62,843 bases of DNA. Origin: CAZJAD01 sp964543855. GTDB lineage: Bacteria > Electryoneota > RPQS01 > DYHQ01. The notes beneath the pieces were generated by a model. That model had not been told where the DNA came from. It did not search any database and saw only the letters and a list, made by a program, of their open reading frames with translations. The translations under genes were made by a program, and so were the position numbers. Positions 59,875-62,843 of this stretch are shown one piece after another. How positions within the stretch are numbered: the first letter of the stretch is position 1; each line of letters starts with the position of its first letter. The DNA lies in contig CAZJAD010000004.1 in NCBI GenBank assembly GCA_964543855.1, positions 1 to 62,843 of the forward strand. The letters are read 5' to 3'.

Positions 59875-60963
59875 TTATCTGCCCAGTGAAATCCCGAGCA
59901 TCTCGGCCGCTTTGACGAGCTGGCCGTCAGGCGGAACCGTCTTCAGTTTGCTGACCGCTTCTTCAATCGGCACCGACGAAATCTCGTTGCCCTTCAGGCA
60001 CACCATCCAACCGAATTTCTCTTCAGCGACCAGCTCGACGCCTGCGACGCCGAATTGCGTTCCCAGGATGCGGTCGATGGTCGTCGGCGATCCCCCGCGC
60101 TGTAAATGCCCCAAAACCGTGCAGCGTGTGTCAATATCCGTCCGTTTCTTTATCTCCTGCGCCACCCAGTTGCCGATGCCACCCAATCGATCGGCCCAGT
60201 AGCCATCCGACGCCTTCTCGATGACGACCTTTTCGCCACTCTCCAGTTTCGCGCCTTCGGCGACGACGATGATGCTGAAGCGGCTACCGGTCAAATCCCG
60301 CTGCTTGATCTTGCGCACGACCTTCTCCATGGAGAAAGGTACCTCCGGGATGAGGACGACATCGGCACCACCGGCAATCCCCGCTTCGAGGGCAATCCAG
60401 CCCGCGTCGCGTCCCATGACTTCGATCACCATAACGCGATGATGGCTTTCCGCGGTCGTGTGCAGTTTGTCCAAGGCCTCGGTGGCGGTCGTAATGGCCG
60501 TGTTGTAACCAAAAGTCCGGTCCGTGCCCGACAGGTCGTTGTCGATGGTCTTTGGAATACCGACCACTGGCACGCCCAGCTTGAAAAGGTCGCGCGCGAT
60601 GGTCAGCGTGCCATCACCGCCGATGCAGACAATAGCATCCAGCCCGAGAGTCTGGATGTTTTCCAGAAGAACCGGCGTCATGTCCTCAACGACCGTCTCG
60701 CCATTCTTCTTGATGGTATGCTTGAAGGGATTGCCCCGGTTCGTTGTTCCGAGGATGGTTCCGCCGCGTGGGAGTATCCCCCGCACATCTTTGGATGTGA
60801 GTTCGCGCACTCGCTTAGCGTTGATGAGGCCGTCGAAGCCGTCTTCGATGCCGACGACTTCCCAGCGATAATAGTCGTGGGCGCTGCGCACAACCGCGCG
60901 TATCACCGCGTTCAAGCCCGGTGCGTCTCCGCCACCCGTCGAGATAGCGATTTTCCGAATCAC
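59875..60963 (-). CDS. pfkA: 6-phosphofructokinase
   Basis: A 362-residue glycolytic kinase phosphorylating fructose 6-phosphate. N-terminal RKIAISTGGGDAPGLNAVIR, the donor site CIGGDGTLTIARDL, the catalytic PKTIDNDLSGTDRTFGY, and MGRDAGWIALEAGIAGGADV. In E. coli numbering it has Gly104 (GGDG), which favours ATP over pyrophosphate, but Lys124 (PKTIDND), the residue of the PPi-dependent and mixed (group III) enzymes. ATP dependence is therefore likely, in the clade related to PPi enzymes. The length is slightly greater than E. coli PfkA (320). Confidence 0.93.
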   Translation of the reverse strand: MIRKIAISTGGGDAPGLNAVIRAVVRSAHDYYRWEVVGIEDGFDGLINAKRVRELTSKDVRGILPRGGTILGTTNRGNPFKHTIKKNGETVVEDMTPVLLENIQTLGLDAIVCIGGDGTLTIARDLFKLGVPVVGIPKTIDNDLSGTDRTFGYNTAITTATEALDKLHTTAESHHRVMVIEVMGRDAGWIALEAGIAGGADVVLIPEVPFSMEKVVRKIKQRDLTGSRFSIIVVAEGAKLESGEKVVIEKASDGYWADRLGGIGNWVAQEIKKRTDIDTRCTVLGHLQRGGSPTTIDRILGTQFGVAGVELVAEEKFGWMVCLKGNEISSVPIEEAVSKLKTVPPDGQLVKAAEMLGISLGR

Positions 60964-61014
60964 GCTTGATCCTCCCAGCCTTTTGCGGCCGCAACATCGC
61001 CCATCGTGAGAAAC

Positions 61015-62843
61015 TCAGACCTGCAGCGCGGGCTGTCTTCGCCAGAAGATCCACACAACCACCGGCAAGAGCGCTGCTGCCATCATCAGAATCCCCTGTG
61101 TCACATAGAAACCGGTTCCCTGGTGCAACCAAAGCAAAGCATCCGGAATCGTGCTCATCAGCCACACCGCTCCAAAAAGCGCCATCGGGCTCTCCTGCAG
61201 ATAGTATCTCACCAGAAGCAGGATAAGCAGCAGCATTCCAAGGAGCCGGACATACTCCCCCAAAACCTCTCCAGACCCTTGGCACTCGCCGATTGCCGAA
61301 ATCAAGGGCAGAAGCAGAATGACCAGCGTCCTCAGCGCTTTGTTCCGCACTCGTGGCAGAATCCAGAGCAGGACGAATCCGATGACAGCTGTCAGCAAAA
61401 TCGCCATACCGAGAGCCGAACTCAAGAGGCTGGCGAACGGCCATCTGAACGCCGCGTAGGAAATCCAGTACATCGGCGGCGTCCGTGTTGGCAAACCCAG
61501 TGACAGGGTGAACCACCAGAGGACCTGAGAAAGAGCCGCAAGGCTTAGGACGGCAAGAATCGCTCCAGCAACGCTCTGCTGCCGCAGATCGGCATCCGGC
61601 GCAGGTGCCCAACCTGAGAAGCTGTACGGTCGCCCGGTTCTCTTCTCAAAGAGCCAGCGCATCAGCGGAACAACCATGAAGACAAGAAGGCTGGACATCA
61701 CGACACCTGCGATCACAGCGGCGAGAGTGGAGGTCGTCCAACTCGCGAAAGGCTTTGATGTGTCATAGAGCGTCGCTACCATAATTGGCCAACTGCTCCA
61801 GAGGGAGATGAGCGCCAGCCCACCCCAGAGCAGACTCATCCCTATTCCACTGCGCCACTTCAACTCACCACTTCGGACTCCGCGAAGGAGTGCAAACAGA
61901 GCCAGCAAGGCCAGAGCCGCCCATAGTGCGATCATCAGGAAACGGGCCAAGGTGCCCAGAGCCGTCGCCTCTTCGTCCTGACGCTCCCATTCCTCGGGGA
62001 CATGCAGATACAGCCCGCCACCGGATGCTTGGCTTCCAGCCACCGAGGCATCGACCCTCAGCCGGGCTGAACCGACCGAATCGCGGTCAGTTTGATAGGT
62101 AAAGGCGTGGTCTACGCGCGCATCTCGGGCATTCGTCCCGGCAGAGAGCACATAGAATCCACTGGTGTCAAAGCTCAAGGCCGAGGCGAGAAAAGCCTCA
62201 CCCAGCGCGCGGGCACTGTCCTGAGTCAGCGAATCTCCCGGAGCTTTTTCGTCGAGCGTGTGGACAAACCCAACCACATCGCCTCCCGCGGCGACGATGA
62301 CGCTTCGGGTCTCCTTCTGCAGTGGCTTGAAAAAGCGAACCTCGAATCTCGCCACCGGCAGTCGCTGGCTGCCCACGAATCGCTGGACTCCTTCGAGGCC
62401 CACCGTGTGCATGAGATACCGAACCGTAGGCCCGAACAGATCACCTTGCGGCGCATTCACAGCGCACCTCCAGCCCTCCACCGGGAGATTCTGCTGCGCC
62501 AGAAACGCGCGAGCTTTCAGCTCGGCCTGCGCCGGATCCACTTTCCAACGGATACCGTCTCCCAACTTCTTGAGCGGCACCACCGACAACACCAGGAGTG
62601 CCACGGCCATCAAACCAAGTGAAATCAGCCACTTCGCCTTCGACCAGCGGGGCGCCTGCCAGGTAACCTCGGGCGGAAGCGCCACCGCTTCGGGTACAGC
62701 AAGCACGCGGCGCTGGGCAATCTTTGCCTCGAGCTCGCGGTTCGTCAATGCTTCGTCTGACGCGAAGCTGCCACGGCGAATGACATAAGCCAGAGCAATC
62801 CCCAAAGGCACCAGAAGCACGGCACTTACGATAACGCCCGAGA
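61015..62843 (-). CDS. Large polytopic membrane protein, function unknown (5' end outside window)
   Basis: The frame is open to the window edge (codons before GTG 62820 continue a hydrophobic helix), so the N-terminus is missing. At least 609 residues are visible: two membrane helices, a soluble extracytoplasmic part of about 200 residues (PVARFEVRFFKPLQKETRSV, GGDVVGFVHTLDEKAPGDSL), then about 10 helices. The soluble part faintly recalls the region before large CPBP-family intramembrane proteases, but no EExxxR or HxxxN-type protease motif is present. Located 51 bp upstream of pfkA, possibly same transcript. Confidence 0.6.
   Translation of the reverse strand, partial: SGVIVSAVLLVPLGIALAYVIRRGSFASDEALTNRELEAKIAQRRVLAVPEAVALPPEVTWQAPRWSKAKWLISLGLMAVALLVLSVVPLKKLGDGIRWKVDPAQAELKARAFLAQQNLPVEGWRCAVNAPQGDLFGPTVRYLMHTVGLEGVQRFVGSQRLPVARFEVRFFKPLQKETRSVIVAAGGDVVGFVHTLDEKAPGDSLTQDSARALGEAFLASALSFDTSGFYVLSAGTNARDARVDHAFTYQTDRDSVGSARLRVDASVAGSQASGGGLYLHVPEEWERQDEEATALGTLARFLMIALWAALALLALFALLRGVRSGELKWRSGIGMSLLWGGLALISLWSSWPIMVATLYDTSKPFASWTTSTLAAVIAGVVMSSLLVFMVVPLMRWLFEKRTGRPYSFSGWAPAPDADLRQQSVAGAILAVLSLAALSQVLWWFTLSLGLPTRTPPMYWISYAAFRWPFASLLSSALGMAILLTAVIGFVLLWILPRVRNKALRTLVILLLPLISAIGECQGSGEVLGEYVRLLGMLLLILLLVRYYLQESPMALFGAVWLMSTIPDALLWLHQGTGFYVTQGILMMAAALLPVVVWIFWRRQPALQV

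Overview
The window looks like a chromosomal segment of an uncultured Gram-negative bacterium, probably from an FCB-related candidate phylum. This rests on G+C-rich coding DNA, two secreted proteins ending in type A (Por/T9SS-type) sorting domains, a complete type IV pilus (T4P) apparatus with secretin, sigma-54 control, a multiheme cytochrome c and an outer-membrane barrel. No rRNA is present, so I do not name a phylum. No CRISPR array, insertion sequence or prophage was seen.

Layout. (1) 1-6828, plus strand: the end of one glutamine synthetase, a second glutamine synthetase of another subclass, a large secreted protein, a UMF1-type MFS transporter, a receiver-only response regulator and a four-heme cytochrome c. 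(2) 6876-18600, minus strand: a housekeeping block read as thrS-infC-rpmI-rplT-pheS-pheT, a ZapB-like coiled coil, zapA, a strong 6S RNA candidate with its own promoter, rny, ymdB and an amidohydrolase. (3) 18605-20317, minus: five tRNA genes (Ala, Gly, Cys, Leu, Val) interrupted by an A+T-rich lipoprotein gene. (4) 20605-28107: a double GNAT protein (plus), then on the minus strand cstA, a MetP/MetS-like sodium symporter pair and a secreted subtilisin. (5) 28217-57832, minus: nearly 30 kb of T4P genes. Read 5' to 3' they are pilB, pilT, pilC, a PilS-like kinase, a receiver-only protein, pilR, pilA, a second sigma-54 activator, a giant Ig-repeat lipoprotein, a barrel protein, three minor pilins, a TPR protein, a second pilT, a fusion of a GspE/MshE N-terminal domain to a DnaA-type AAA+ domain, a receiver, a kinase without its histidine, a PilM-PilN fusion, a lipoprotein, pilO, pilP and pilQ, closed by a terminator. 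(6) 57918-62843, minus: ychF, a small Cys-rich secreted protein, pfkA and a membrane protein cut by the window edge.

How it works together. Three near-consensus sigma-54 promoters stand before pilB, pilA and the second activator. The two NtrC-family activators encoded between and beside them are the obvious regulators, so the pilus region looks like one sigma-54 regulon. The machine is canonical (PilB, PilC, two PilT, PilM-N, O, P, Q, PilA, minor pilins), but the control layer is not. A DnaA-fold ATPase carries a pilus-ATPase N-terminal domain and lacks both the usual arginine finger and the DNA-binding domain. One kinase keeps its ATPase but has lost the phospho-acceptor histidine, while the other keeps the histidine but has a degenerate ATPase. 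This control module is the best candidate for an undescribed system here. The 1,682-residue Ig-repeat lipoprotein and the barrel encoded just before the minor pilins may be a surface adhesin or pilus-associated export component.
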